DNA of 64,000 nucleotides, taken from NCBI GenBank assembly GCA_947473125.1, contig CANJDH010000011.1:1-64000 (forward strand), read 5' to 3'. The DNA is from Burkholderiales bacterium. GTDB taxonomy: Bacteria; Pseudomonadota; Gammaproteobacteria; Burkholderiales; JAEUOS01. Below are positions 15,325 through 24,209 of the stretch, one piece after another (position 1 is the stretch's first letter; each line of letters starts with the position of its first letter). The notes below the pieces were generated by a model, which did not search any database, was not told the DNA's origin, and saw only the letters and a program-made list of their open reading frames with translations. The position numbers were made by a program, and so were the translations under genes.

Positions 15325-16104
15325 CTAGCGGCGCACACCGGGGGTCTCGACCAGCAGAGCCTGGCCGCGCCAGCCCAGATAAAGCTCCAGGTCGAGCAGG
15401 TCTTGTGCGCCCGGTAGCGGCATCTCGGCACGTACGCCAAAGTAGCAAGCGCGCAGGCGGCGGTGCAGCGAGCCGGCGGCCTGCCACTCGAGCCGGTAGG
15501 CCGGGTAGGCATTGCCATGACCCTGGCTGATCGGTTCGGCGAGCAGGCGTTTGCCGGCGTTCCACTCGTGGCAATGCATGCAGGCCAGGTTCATCTGGCC
15601 CATGCGTCGCTGGTACAGCACCTGGCCTCGCTCGAAGTGCGGCCGCGCCCCATCGTGAATCGCCACATTGAGCGGCAGGCCGCGCGACTGGTGCGCAACA
15701 TACGCGGTAAGCGCGAGCAGCTCTTCGGATTCGTAGGCAAGGGCGGGTGCGCCCTGGCGCGCGGTGCGACACTGGTTGATGCGGCCCTCGAGGTTGAGCA
15801 GTTTTCCGGCCTTGTTGTCAAACGCCGGGTGGCGCGCCGCAACCCCCTTCATGCTGGCAGCGGCGTCTTTATGGCAGGACGCGCAGGCCTGCGCGGACGC
15901 ACCCGTTGCGGCATTCCACAGCTTTGCGCCCTTTTCGACCCAGAGCATTGCCGGGTTGGCAAAGGTATCGTCCTGCATCGCCTTGATATCCGGGCTCATG
16001 TAGGTGCTGCCCGAGCGCAGCTCCGGCAAGGCGATGTTGCGCTGTTGGGCCTGCGCGAGGCATGCCGCCGCGCCCAACAGGAATGCCGCAGCCATCAGCA
16101 TCAT
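15325..16104 (-). CDS. soxA: SoxA-like dihaem cytochrome c
   Basis: This 259-residue exported protein has the dihaem SoxA layout: signal peptide (residues 1-20), first haem motif CASCH at 74-78, second CMHCH at 175-179, and the active-site Cys at 220 in RRLRACYFGVRAEM. In thiosulfate oxidisers SoxA pairs with SoxX and joins thiosulfate to the SoxY arm. It is the last of four tightly spaced genes soxX-soxY-soxZ-soxA. All three conserved cysteine sites are intact, so the enzyme should be functional. No SoxB gene follows it, and the next gene downstream is the quinoprotein dehydrogenase. Confidence 0.9.
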   Translation of the reverse strand: MMLMAAAFLLGAAACLAQAQQRNIALPELRSGSTYMSPDIKAMQDDTFANPAMLWVEKGAKLWNAATGASAQACASCHKDAAASMKGVAARHPAFDNKAGKLLNLEGRINQCRTARQGAPALAYESEELLALTAYVAHQSRGLPLNVAIHDGARPHFERGQVLYQRRMGQMNLACMHCHEWNAGKRLLAEPISQGHGNAYPAYRLEWQAAGSLHRRLRACYFGVRAEMPLPGAQDLLDLELYLGWRGQALLVETPGVRR

Positions 16105-16116
16105 GAATCGTGCGAC

Positions 16117-16440
16117 TCAGCCGGCCACCGACACCGGCGCACGCTCGGTACCACGCACGCCGGTATCGTCAATCCAGTCAAAGACAAGTTCGCCCGAATC
16201 GCGCGCCATCACATAAAACGTGATCAGCGGGTTGGCCGAAATGCCGGAGCTGGTTTCGGCCCGGAACACTTCAACCTTGTTGTAACGGCAGGTCACCTCG
16301 CGAATCACGTTGCGCGGGATCGGCTTGCCGTCGTCGGTCAGGCGATAGCCGGTTTCCATCGCATGGCGAATGATGACCTTGACTTCGAAGGCCTCGCCGC
16401 GCCGCACTTGCGCGGGAACCTGGATACGCGCGTCAGCCAC
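16117..16440 (-). CDS. soxZ: SoxZ-like carrier subunit
   Basis: This 107-residue SoxZ-like immunoglobulin-fold protein, of usual family length, shows the typical opening ARIQVPAQVRRGEAFEVKVI, IRHAMETGYR with two basic residues, then IREVTCRYNKVEVFRAE and a final LVFDWIDDTGVRG segment. It has no signal peptide, as is normal because SoxZ is exported with SoxY by the Tat route. It lies 3 bp downstream of soxY and 12 bp upstream of soxA. Confidence 0.92.
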   Translation of the reverse strand: MADARIQVPAQVRRGEAFEVKVIIRHAMETGYRLTDDGKPIPRNVIREVTCRYNKVEVFRAETSSGISANPLITFYVMARDSGELVFDWIDDTGVRGTERAPVSVAG

Positions 16441-16443
16441 GAT

Positions 16444-16899
16444 TCAGCTCCCGTCCAGACATGCCGATACCGTCACGACGATATCGGCAGTCGCGGAGTG
16501 CAGCGAGCCATCGGCCAGGGTAGCGAGCGCGGCCACGCGCTGCGAACCGGCAAGCCGCACGCGCGATTCGATCTCGACGCGCGACACCGCTACCGGAAAA
16601 TGGAACACCGCCATCTGCGCCACCGGGTTTTTCTCGGAGAACAGATGGATGCTGCGCACCTCGGCGCCGGCGGCAAACGGGGCCGTCATCTGGATCTTGA
16701 CCGGAACCACGTTGCCGTTGTCGGCAATGCGCGGAATGTCGAGCTTGAGGCGCCCGATACCGACCCGCCGACCCGCCACAAATGCCTTGAAGGCGGCGAC
16801 CTCAGGCTCGTCCTCGGCCAGCGCTTCAATCGGCAGGAGCGGCAGGGCGGCAGCGGCGAGCAGCACGCGGCGGCGCGGGGAGGATGGGCGATCAATCAT
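16444..16899 (-). CDS. soxY: SoxY-like carrier with a non-canonical C-terminal arm
   Basis: This 151-residue SoxY-like protein has a Tat-type signal (RRRVLLAAAALPLLPIEALA). In SoxY the protein ends in a flexible GGCGG arm whose Cys carries the sulfur substrate. Here the end reads VTVSACLDGS: the Cys (residue 147) is kept but the glycines are not, and three residues extend beyond the normal end. This recalls a SoxY paralogue group with AACIE-type arms that I remember from family lists. The carrier may therefore serve a different substrate or partner. It is followed by soxZ with a 3-bp gap. Confidence 0.88.
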   Translation of the reverse strand: MIDRPSSPRRRVLLAAAALPLLPIEALAEDEPEVAAFKAFVAGRRVGIGRLKLDIPRIADNGNVVPVKIQMTAPFAAGAEVRSIHLFSEKNPVAQMAVFHFPVAVSRVEIESRVRLAGSQRVAALATLADGSLHSATADIVVTVSACLDGS

Positions 16900-16905
16900 G
16901 AGGTG

Positions 16906-17403
16906 TCAACGCAGGGTCGAAAGATACACCACCAGGTCTTCAACCTGTTGCGGCGTCAAGACCGGCTTGCCGCGATAACTCGACGCCACCTCGCGCAGGC
17001 CTTCAGTCTTGAAATAGGCCGGCATGATGGTATCGGGGTTGAGGCGCGACGAATCGGCCACGCGCAAGCGCAACTGCGCTGCCGTCAGGCGACTGCCGGC
17101 TCCGTCAAGCGGCGGCGCAAGGTTGCCGGAAAAGCGCACTGCCGGATCATTCAAGCCGTGGCACAGCACGCAATTGGCCGGGTCACGCGAGAGCAGCAGC
17201 GCCCGGCCACGGCGCGCGTCGCCGGGCTCCGCCAAGGGCTGGGCAATGCCGTCACCCAGCACTGCAATCTCGGCCGCTTGGGCCGCAACGGTGTAAGGCA
17301 TGGCGCACCAAATCGCCGCCAACAATTGGCGCTGCAGCAGGCGCTGCAGCACTCGCTTGTGCAAACTGAAACGATTTCCAGTGGGTGCGTTGGGCCCGGA
17401 CAT
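16906..17403 (-). CDS. soxX: SoxX-like monohaem cytochrome c
   Basis: This 165-residue SoxX-like protein has a basic n-region and hydrophobic segment with a cleavage site near AAQAAE (residue 43). The haem motif CVLCH is at 78-82 and the axial Met at 127 in [14 protein letters not shown], the family signature. The usual [17 protein letters not shown] end is present. It should form the SoxXA heterodimer with the SoxA gene three positions downstream. The ATG at 17403 is taken as the start; an in-frame upstream extension exists but adds charged residues before the signal. The gene is divergent from the thiolase gene across 97 bp. Confidence 0.9.
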   Translation of the reverse strand: MSGPNAPTGNRFSLHKRVLQRLLQRQLLAAIWCAMPYTVAAQAAEIAVLGDGIAQPLAEPGDARRGRALLLSRDPANCVLCHGLNDPAVRFSGNLAPPLDGAGSRLTAAQLRLRVADSSRLNPDTIMPAYFKTEGLREVASSYRGKPVLTPQQVEDLVVYLSTLR

Positions 17404-17500
17404 TGCCAGATTATTACGTGGGTCGGCCTCAAACCGCAATGACTCGCGTATGATTTACGACGATTGTTGGGCTCCCCTACCATCCCGAAATGGACATGTC

Positions 17501-18706
17501 ATGACCGAAGCTTATGTATTCGAAGCGATTCGCACGCCGCGCGGCAAGGGCAAAAAGGACGGATCGCTGCATGAAGTCAAGCCGGTCACGCTGCTCTCAG
17601 GCTTGCTGCGCGAACTGCAGGCGCGCCACGACTTCGACACCGCCGAAGTCGAAGATGTGGTGATGGGCTGCGTGACGCCGATTGGCGACCAGGGTGCGTG
17701 CATCGCCAAGACGGCTGCGCTGGCGGCTGGATGGGACTGGCGCGTGGCGGGTGTGCAGCTCAATCGTTTTTGCGCCTCCGGCCTCGAAGCGGTCAACCTT
17801 GGCGCGCAGAAAGTGCGCTCGGGTTGGGAAGACCTGGTGGTAGCTGGTGGCGTGGAATCGATGAGCCGTGTGCCGATGGGGTCGGACGGCGGCGCGTGGG
17901 CCCTCGACCCGGAAACCAATTTCGATACGGCGTTCCTGCCACAGGGCATCGGCGCCGACCTGATCGCATCGCTCGACGGCTACGCACGCGCAGACGTCGA
18001 CGGTTATGCGCTGCGTTCGCAACAAAAAGCTGCAGCGGCGCAGGCTGCGGGCCGCTTCGATCGCAGCGTGGTGCCGGTGAAGGACCGCATCGGCCTGACC
18101 ATTTTGGAACGCGATGAATTCATCAAGCCGCGCACCACCATGGAAGGCCTGGGTTCGCTCAAGGCCAGTTTCGAGCAGATGGGTGCGATGGGGTATGACA
18201 CGGTGGCGTTGCAAAAGTACCCGCAGGTCGAGCGGATTCGCCACGTGCATACCGCAGGCAATTCCTCCGGGATCGTCGACGGTGCGGCAGCGGTATTGAT
18301 CGGCAACGAAGCCAAGGGCAAGCAGCTCGGCCTGACGCCGCGCGCACGCGTTGTCGCGACCGCGCTCACCGGCTCGGACCCGACCATCATGCTCACCGGC
18401 CCGGCGCCGGCGGCACGCAAGGTGCTGGCCAAAGCCGGCCTCACGATCGACCAGATTGATCTGTTCGAAGTCAATGAAGCCTTCGCTTCGGTGGTAATGC
18501 GCTTCATGAACGAGATGAAGGTGCCGGAAGAAAAGGTTAACGTCAATGGCGGCTCAATCGCCTTGGGCCATCCGCTCGGCGCCACCGGCGCGATGATCCT
18601 GGGCAACCTGATCGACGAATTGCACGCGCGCAAGCTGCGTTATGGCCTGGTGACGCTGTGCGTGGGCGGCGGCATGGGGATCGCCACCATCATCGAGCGG
18701 GTTTGA
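17501..18706 (+). CDS. Acetyl-CoA acetyltransferase (thiolase)
   Basis: This 401-residue degradative-type thiolase has all catalytic elements: the nucleophilic Cys in [12 protein letters not shown] (about residue 93), [10 protein letters not shown] for the His, and [12 protein letters not shown] for the second Cys. The enzyme cleaves 3-ketoacyl-CoA or condenses acetyl-CoA. The ATG at 17501 ([15 protein letters not shown]) matches the normal thiolase start. The enoyl-CoA hydratase gene begins one base inside its stop codon (TGATG), so the two are coupled and fit a beta-oxidation-type step pair. Confidence 0.93.
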   Translation: MTEAYVFEAIRTPRGKGKKDGSLHEVKPVTLLSGLLRELQARHDFDTAEVEDVVMGCVTPIGDQGACIAKTAALAAGWDWRVAGVQLNRFCASGLEAVNLGAQKVRSGWEDLVVAGGVESMSRVPMGSDGGAWALDPETNFDTAFLPQGIGADLIASLDGYARADVDGYALRSQQKAAAAQAAGRFDRSVVPVKDRIGLTILERDEFIKPRTTMEGLGSLKASFEQMGAMGYDTVALQKYPQVERIRHVHTAGNSSGIVDGAAAVLIGNEAKGKQLGLTPRARVVATALTGSDPTIMLTGPAPAARKVLAKAGLTIDQIDLFEVNEAFASVVMRFMNEMKVPEEKVNVNGGSIALGHPLGATGAMILGNLIDELHARKLRYGLVTLCVGGGMGIATIIERV

Positions 18707-19518
18707 TGGCCGCGGCAAGGGCGCCCGTCGAACACGGTGTGCGCGTCGAGACAAAAGACCGCATCACTACGGTGATCCTCGATCGGCCCGCGGTGAAGAA
18801 CGCCGTCGATGGCGCGACGGCTGAAGCCCTGGCGCGAATTTTTCGCGCGTTTGATGCTGACGCCAATGCCGACGTTGCGGTGCTGTGCGGCGCCAATGAC
18901 ACGTTCTGCGCCGGTGCCGACCTCAAGGCGGTGTCAAACGGCATCGGCGACAACCCAAAAGCGAACCCGCTCAACCGCGACATGCAGGCCACCGCGCCGA
19001 TGGGCTGCACGCGCCTGATGCTGTCGAAACCGGTAATTGCGGCGGTCAGCGGTTACGCCGTCGCGGGCGGCACCGAGCTTGCGCTCTGGTGCGACCTGCG
19101 CGTGATGGAAGAGACCGCCACCTTCGGCATCTTCTGCCGGCGCTGGGGCGTGCCGCTGATCGATGGCGGCACGGTGCGGCTGCCGCGCCTGATCGGCATG
19201 AGCCGCGCCCTGGACCTGATTCTCACCGGGCGCCCGGTAGGGGCCAAAGAGGCGCTCGAGATCGGATTGGCCAATCGCGTTGTACCGCATGGCACGGCGC
19301 GTGCCGCAGCCGAAGCACTGGCGCGCGAGGTCGCGAAGTTTCCGCAAGCCTGCATGCGCTCTGACCGGCAGAGCGCCTACCAGCAATGGGGGCATGGCCT
19401 TGATGGCGCACTCGCCAATGAATTCGCGCATGGCATGCGCACCATCGAGAGCGGTGAAACCGTGGCCGGTGCGAGCCGCTTCACCGCCGGCGCCGGACGG
19501 CATGGCAGTTTCGGCTAG
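18706..19518 (+). CDS. Enoyl-CoA hydratase/isomerase (crotonase) family protein
   Basis: This 270-residue crotonase-fold enzyme has the oxyanion-hole segments NDTFCAGADLKAV and VAAVSGYAVAGGTELALWCD (written here in part), followed by GIFCRRWGVPLIDGGTVRLP. The position of the second catalytic Glu in classical hydratases reads RRWGVPL, so hydratase activity is not assured and another crotonase reaction is possible. Its ATG overlaps the thiolase stop. The usual C-terminal helices are present. Probably part of an acyl-CoA degradation unit with the upstream thiolase. Confidence 0.9.
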   Translation: MAAARAPVEHGVRVETKDRITTVILDRPAVKNAVDGATAEALARIFRAFDADANADVAVLCGANDTFCAGADLKAVSNGIGDNPKANPLNRDMQATAPMGCTRLMLSKPVIAAVSGYAVAGGTELALWCDLRVMEETATFGIFCRRWGVPLIDGGTVRLPRLIGMSRALDLILTGRPVGAKEALEIGLANRVVPHGTARAAAEALAREVAKFPQACMRSDRQSAYQQWGHGLDGALANEFAHGMRTIESGETVAGASRFTAGAGRHGSFG

Positions 19519-19632
19519 CGCGGCCATTGCACACATTCGCGTCAACGACAGCACCGGGGTTTTCGTGTTAAATGCGGAACACTACTTTTTGATTGACAAC
19601 AAGACAGTACAAACCACCAAAGGAGATTGCGG

Positions 19633-20106
19633 ATGGCCAAGCTCAATGTGAACGGAAAGGCGGTCGACGTTGCGGTCGAACCGAATACACCCTTGTTGTG
19701 GGTACTGCGCGAGCAGGTCGGATTGACCGGCACCAAATTTGGTTGCGGCATGGCCCAGTGCGGCGCGTGCACCGTGCACATCGACGGCGTCGCCACCCGC
19801 ACCTGCGTGCTGCCGGTCAGCGCGGTCAAGCCGACCCAGAAGGTCGTGACCATCGAGGGTCTGTCGAAAAATTCGTCCCACCCGATCCAGAAAGCCTGGA
19901 TTGCCATGGACGTGCCGCAATGCGGCTACTGCCAGTCGGGCATGATCATGGCGGCATCGGCATTGTTGGCCAAAAAGCCCAAGCCGACCGACAAGGACAT
20001 CGACGATGCGATGACCAACATCTGCCGCTGCGGAACCCACCAGCAGGTACGCAATGCGATCCACGCCGCCGCCGCCGGCGTTGGCGCTGCCAAAGCCAAA
20101 GCTTGA
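19633..20106 (+). CDS. iorA: [2Fe-2S] subunit of a molybdenum hydroxylase (IorA/CoxS-like)
   Basis: This 157-residue small subunit has the plant-type ferredoxin motif [13 protein letters not shown] (cluster 1, with its fourth Cys in RTCVLP) and the helical domain motif CGYCQSGM followed by [15 protein letters not shown] (cluster 2). It passes electrons from the molybdenum cofactor of its partner. The ATG at 19633 follows AGGAG by seven bases, so the TTG two codons earlier is not needed. The large subunit begins 18 bp after its stop. The two-subunit set without an FAD subunit is the isoquinoline 1-oxidoreductase arrangement. Confidence 0.92.
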   Translation: MAKLNVNGKAVDVAVEPNTPLLWVLREQVGLTGTKFGCGMAQCGACTVHIDGVATRTCVLPVSAVKPTQKVVTIEGLSKNSSHPIQKAWIAMDVPQCGYCQSGMIMAASALLAKKPKPTDKDIDDAMTNICRCGTHQQVRNAIHAAAAGVGAAKAKA

Positions 20107-20124
20107 GTCCGAGGAGAAACCGAC

Positions 20125-22422
20125 ATGAACCAATTGATTGAAGCCCTCGCCGCCGGCCGTACCGATGAACCCGCCGTCGCTGCCGAACTGGCTGCCGCCG
20201 GCCTCGTACCGGCACTCCGCAGTGCCGGCCCCGCAAGCACCGCACGCCGCCGCTTTATTGTCAGCTCGGCCGCTGCCGTAGGCGGCCTGTCCCTGGGCAT
20301 GACACTGCCCTCCGGCGACGCCTGGGCACAGGTGGAAAAGGGCGCCGACCTGTCGCAACCCGAGATCAACGCATGGGTTGTGATCAAGCCCGACGACACA
20401 GTCGTGATTCGCATCGCCCGCTCGGAAATGGGCCAGGGTACCCTCACCGGCCTGGCGCAGATGGTCGCCGAAGAGCTGGAGTGCGACTGGTCGAAGGTCA
20501 CCACCGAGCAACCCACACCGGGGCAGAACCTCGCGCGCAATCGCGTCTGGCGCGACATGTCCACCGGCGGTTCGCGCGGCATTCGCCAATCGCACGACTA
20601 CGTGCGCCAGGGCGGCGCTGCAGCGCGCGAGATGCTCATCGCCGCCGCAGCCAAGGAGTGGAATGTGCCGACCGCCGAATGCCGTGCGGCCAACAGCGTC
20701 ATCACCCACACCCCTACTGCGCGCAAGACCACCTACGGCAAAGTCGCCACCGCCGCCGCCAAGATGGAGGTACCCAAGGATATCAAGCTCAAGGATCGCA
20801 AGGACTGGAAGCTGATCGGCAAGGGTGTGGCGCGCCTCGACACCAAGGAAAAGGTCAACGGTTCGCGCGTGTACGGCGCCGACCTCAAATTGCCCGGCAT
20901 GCTCAATGCCGCCGTCAAGGCCTGCCCGGTATTCGGCGGCAAGATTGCCAGCTATGACGCGGCCAAAGTTACCGGCATGGCCGGTGTCAAGGGCGTGTAC
21001 AAGGTCAGTGACGATGCCGTCGCGGTGGTTGCCGACACCTGGTGGCATGCCAAGACAGCCCTTGATGCACTGCCCATCACCTGGGACAACGGCGCCAATG
21101 CCGCGGTGAGCAGCGCCTCGATTGCCGCAAACAACAAAGCCGGCCTCGACGCCGTCGATGCCTTTGTCGGCAACAAGGTCGGTGATGCCGCCGGCGCGAT
21201 CGCCGGCGCCGCCAGGAAGATCGAAGCCACCTACAGCTACCCGTTCCAGAATCACGCGACGATGGAGCCGATGAACGCCACCGCGCTCTGGACCGCCGAC
21301 AAGTGCGAAGTCTGGTGCCCGACCCAGAATGCCGACGCGGCGCTGGCCGCCTGCGCCGCTGCAGCGGGCTTGCCGCAGAACAAGTGCGACGTGTACAAGA
21401 TCAACCTGGGCGGCGGCTTCGGCCGGCGCGGCGCGTTCCACGACTACGTGCGCCAGACGGTCAGCATCGCCAAGCAGATGCCCGGCACCCCGGTCAAGCT
21501 GCTCTGGTCGCGCGAGGAAGACATGCTGCACGGCGCCTACCACCCGGTGACGCAATGCAAGATGACGGCGGGTGTCGATGCGCAGGGCAATGTCACCGGA
21601 CTGCACATGCGCATTTCCGGCCAGTCGATCCTCGCGTCGGTGTTGCCGACGTTGATGGTCAACGGCGCCGACCTGCTGCAATTCCAGGGCCTGTTGCCAG
21701 TGGGTCACGACAAGTTCCCGGACCACGCCATCAGCTATGCGTTCGACAACCTGATGATCGACCATGCCATGCGCAACACCCACGTGCCTCCGGGATTCTG
21801 GCGCGGCGTGAATGCCAACCAGAACGCGATCTACATGGAGTGCTTTGTCGATGAGGTGGCCCACGCCACCAACCAGGATGCGCTGGCGTTGCGCCAGAAG
21901 CTGATGGCCAAGAACCCGAAAGGGTGGGCAGTGCTCAAGGCCGCGGCCGACCAGGGCGGCTGGGGCAAGCCGCTGCCCAAGGGCAGCGGACGCGGCCTCG
22001 CGGCGTTTTACTGCTTCGGCTCCTACATTGCGGCATGCGCCGAAGTGTCGGTCGCCGCCGACGGCAAGCTCAAGATCAAGCGCATCGTCGCGGCCACCGA
22101 CCCGGGCAATGCGGTCAATCCCAAGCAGATCGCCATGCAGGTGGAAGGATCCTTCGTCTACGGCCTCGGTGCGATGCTGTATCAGGAATGCACGGTGAAA
22201 GACGGCGCGATCGAGCAGACCAACTTCCACACCTACCAGCCACTCAAGATCAGCGAAATGCCGAAGGTGGAAACCATCGTCATGCCGTCGGGCGACTTCT
22301 GGGGCGGCGTCGGCGAGCCAACCATTGCGGTGGCCGCGCCGGCAGTTCTCAACGCCATCTTCAACGCGACCGGCAAGCGCCTGCGCAACCTGCCCCTCAA
22401 GGACACCAGCCTGCGCGCCTGA
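20125..22422 (+). CDS. iorB: Molybdopterin-binding subunit of an IorB-type dehydrogenase
   Basis: This 765-residue large subunit belongs to the xanthine dehydrogenase family, IorB branch. About 40 residues precede an internal Tat-like signal (ARRRFIVSSAAAVGGLSLGM), so the enzyme is probably exported or membrane-bound with its iron-sulfur partner. Molybdopterin-contact segments are visible: SEMGQGTLTGLAQMVAEEL, GGGFGRRGAFHDYVRQ, and the C-terminal VGEPTIAVAAPAVLNAI with the likely base Glu. The substrate is a heteroaromatic ring or aldehyde; it cannot be fixed from sequence. No accessory (XdhC-like) gene is adjacent. A terminator follows at 22491. Confidence 0.9.
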   Translation: MNQLIEALAAGRTDEPAVAAELAAAGLVPALRSAGPASTARRRFIVSSAAAVGGLSLGMTLPSGDAWAQVEKGADLSQPEINAWVVIKPDDTVVIRIARSEMGQGTLTGLAQMVAEELECDWSKVTTEQPTPGQNLARNRVWRDMSTGGSRGIRQSHDYVRQGGAAAREMLIAAAAKEWNVPTAECRAANSVITHTPTARKTTYGKVATAAAKMEVPKDIKLKDRKDWKLIGKGVARLDTKEKVNGSRVYGADLKLPGMLNAAVKACPVFGGKIASYDAAKVTGMAGVKGVYKVSDDAVAVVADTWWHAKTALDALPITWDNGANAAVSSASIAANNKAGLDAVDAFVGNKVGDAAGAIAGAARKIEATYSYPFQNHATMEPMNATALWTADKCEVWCPTQNADAALAACAAAAGLPQNKCDVYKINLGGGFGRRGAFHDYVRQTVSIAKQMPGTPVKLLWSREEDMLHGAYHPVTQCKMTAGVDAQGNVTGLHMRISGQSILASVLPTLMVNGADLLQFQGLLPVGHDKFPDHAISYAFDNLMIDHAMRNTHVPPGFWRGVNANQNAIYMECFVDEVAHATNQDALALRQKLMAKNPKGWAVLKAAADQGGWGKPLPKGSGRGLAAFYCFGSYIAACAEVSVAADGKLKIKRIVAATDPGNAVNPKQIAMQVEGSFVYGLGAMLYQECTVKDGAIEQTNFHTYQPLKISEMPKVETIVMPSGDFWGGVGEPTIAVAAPAVLNAIFNATGKRLRNLPLKDTSLRA

Positions 22423-22490
22423 CGCCACAACTGGGGCTGCCGGATCCGGCAAACCGGCAGCCAATCAAAAGGCAACGCGAAAGCACCGAC

Positions 22491-22515
22491 AAAGGGGGCA
22501 TTGCCCCCTTTTTTT
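22491..22515. terminator. Bidirectional-type terminator after iorB
   Basis: AAAGGGGGCA pairs with TTGCCCCCTT and is followed by TTTTT on the plus strand. It ends the thiolase-iorB run and also sits directly at the stop of the small minus-strand gene, with a shorter T run in that direction. Confidence 0.8.
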
Positions 22516-22643
22516 CAGGGCTTGACGGGTGAGCGCGCGCCGCGCCCCTGGCGCTTGACCTTGTCTGAATACATCGCCCGTCCGGCAAGCTTCAGGAGCT
22601 CATCGAGCGACAAACCGTCGGGTTGCCAGAAATCACATGGCAT
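22515..22643 (-). CDS. Small 42-residue basic protein behind the lipase gene
   Basis: This short open frame starts with ATG one base after the lipase stop and ends exactly at the terminator hairpin, leaving no spare sequence. The protein opens MPCDFWQPDGLSLDELLKLA, with an amphipathic helix, and closes with a basic tail (SDKVKRQGRGARSPVKP). Frame-tight packing between a stop codon and a terminator argues that it is real. I do not recognise it. No strong ribosome site is seen, so translational coupling to the lipase is likely. Confidence 0.5.
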   Translation of the reverse strand: MPCDFWQPDGLSLDELLKLAGRAMYSDKVKRQGRGARSPVKP

Positions 22644-22644
22644 T

Positions 22645-23520
22645 TCAAGGCCCGGTGCGAGATGGTCCCTCGACCTCCGGTAGGACCAGTTCGATCACGC
22701 GCCTCGACAGCGGCAGGCTGATGTGGCCGATGCCGGCCACCTCGACGTTGCGCGCGCCGTCGAGGTGCGCCGTGCGCTGGGGTACCACGACGTTGTCGTC
22801 GAGCGAATAGATCGACACCATCGGGCACGGCCACGCCCCGCGTTCGTCCGCGCCGAGGCGCTCCAGCCACGGGTTGCCCGGCACCATCTGCCTGCCATTC
22901 GCACTCCATTCGAATCGCGCCAGGGCGGTGCCGTGATGCGGCGTACCCAGGGTCACCACCTTGCACAATGCCGCATCGAGGCCGGTGCGCTGGCAGTGAC
23001 GCAGGTAGGCGCGTGCCGCCAGGCCTCCCATGCTGTGGCATACCAAGGTCACCCGATCCGCCCCCGTCAGGGCGCAGATCGCTTTGACACGCGATTCGAT
23101 CAATGGCACGTAGGCCTCGATGTCTGCATACACCGGTTCCAGATTGAGCGTGTGGACATCGACGCCCCGGTTGCGCAAGGCTTGCCAGAGGCGCCACATC
23201 GAACCGGCGTTGTTGATGTAGCCGTGAATCAGCAATACCGGGGTCTCGCCCACGCGCGCGCCGGCGAAGTCGCGCTGCATGCACCAACGCTCGAGCGGCA
23301 TCCAGAACAGGAACACCGACCAGGCCGCCGCCAACTCACCCAGCCAGAGCATGGCGCGACCCGCAGGGTCAAGCTGCGTGCCGGGTTGGCGCTCGCACCC
23401 AAATGCGGCAGAGAGCACAAACGTTGCGCCGACCAGGCCGGCAATGAGAAGCAACAGCGCGCCCGCACCGGCGATCCAGATGACGGCGCCGGCAATCACG
23501 ACGATCCCGATGGCGAGCAT
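22645..23520 (-). CDS. Membrane-anchored alpha/beta-hydrolase, triacylglycerol lipase-like
   Basis: This 291-residue protein starts with two hydrophobic segments (residues 1-40) and a third around 60-75, then an alpha/beta-hydrolase domain. LLIHGYINNAGSMWR gives the oxyanion region, CHSMGG the nucleophile elbow (Ser163), SLDDNVVVP the probable Asp, and GIGHISLPL the catalytic His. It resembles bacterial triacylglycerol lipases and PGAP1-like esterases that need no signal cleavage. It is divergent from the lipoprotein gene and followed immediately by the 42-residue gene. Confidence 0.85.
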   Translation of the reverse strand: MLAIGIVVIAGAVIWIAGAGALLLLIAGLVGATFVLSAAFGCERQPGTQLDPAGRAMLWLGELAAAWSVFLFWMPLERWCMQRDFAGARVGETPVLLIHGYINNAGSMWRLWQALRNRGVDVHTLNLEPVYADIEAYVPLIESRVKAICALTGADRVTLVCHSMGGLAARAYLRHCQRTGLDAALCKVVTLGTPHHGTALARFEWSANGRQMVPGNPWLERLGADERGAWPCPMVSIYSLDDNVVVPQRTAHLDGARNVEVAGIGHISLPLSRRVIELVLPEVEGPSRTGP

Positions 23521-23599
23521 CCGCGTATCATACCGGCGGGAGGAATAAGGGCGACGCCGGTGCTGTTACTGCCTTACTGCCCCACTGAAAGGACATATC

Positions 23600-24139
23600 A
23601 TGAAAGCACTAATATCGCGTCTCTCGGGCCTGTTGTTGGGTCTGGTGCTGACCGGCTGCGCCTCTTACAGCGGCAATTCGCTGGTGCCGGGTGCCGCCAC
23701 GCAGGCCGAGGTACGCCAACTGATGGGAGAGCCTGCGGCCACGCACAAGGGCGGCACCGCAGGCGGCAATGCGGCGGCGGTCGCCGAATCCTGGGAGTAC
23801 CCACGCGGTCCGGCCGGGCGCCATACCTTCATGGTGCGCTTCAATGCCGCCGGCAAGCTGGTCGCAATCGATCAGGTGCTGACGGTCGCCAACACCGCAA
23901 AGATCGCCTACGGGCAGGCGTCGCGCGACGACGTGCGCAAGCTGCTGGGCCGCCCTGGCGCGATCTTTCCGGTGCGCAGCGGCGGCGAGCTGTGGGACTA
24001 CGCCGCACTTTCCGACGGTCATCCGCGCAAAATCCGCATCACGGTTTCGTTTGACACCAGCGGGCGCGCGGTGTCGGGCGGCGAGTCCTACGACTGGGAG
24101 GAATTCAGTCCCAACGCCGGCGGCGGCAGCACCCAGTGA
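23600..24139 (+). CDS. Lipoprotein with two SmpA/BamE-like repeats
   Basis: This 179-residue lipoprotein has a signal peptide and lipobox LTGC (Cys at about residue 21). The mature part has two similar units, each beginning with a helix and G-x-P turn (TQAEVRQLMGEPAATHKGG and SRDDVRKLLGRPGAIFPVRS) followed by beta strands ending in a W-x-Y motif. That is the SmpA/OmlA/BamE fold written twice. It probably sits in the outer membrane facing the periplasm. A role as a BamE-like accessory is inference. It is divergent from the lipase gene. Confidence 0.8.
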   Translation: MKALISRLSGLLLGLVLTGCASYSGNSLVPGAATQAEVRQLMGEPAATHKGGTAGGNAAAVAESWEYPRGPAGRHTFMVRFNAAGKLVAIDQVLTVANTAKIAYGQASRDDVRKLLGRPGAIFPVRSGGELWDYAALSDGHPRKIRITVSFDTSGRAVSGGESYDWEEFSPNAGGGSTQ

Positions 24140-24209
24140 AGCGCATGTGCGCCGCACCGCTTGATGCCGTCTGTCGGCTCCGTGTCGCACGGCGCAGTCG
24201 GGTTCTCTG

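Noticed and set aside
15463-17442. Long plus-strand open frame opposite soxXYZA
   Set aside because: The Sox proteins on the minus strand have all expected cysteines and haem sites; the antisense frame has no motif and is a shadow.
19582-22464. Very long open frame on the minus strand opposite iorA/iorB
   Set aside because: It is antisense to two clear molybdenum hydroxylase genes with intact motifs and has no recognisable protein family; GC-rich third positions leave such frames open by chance.
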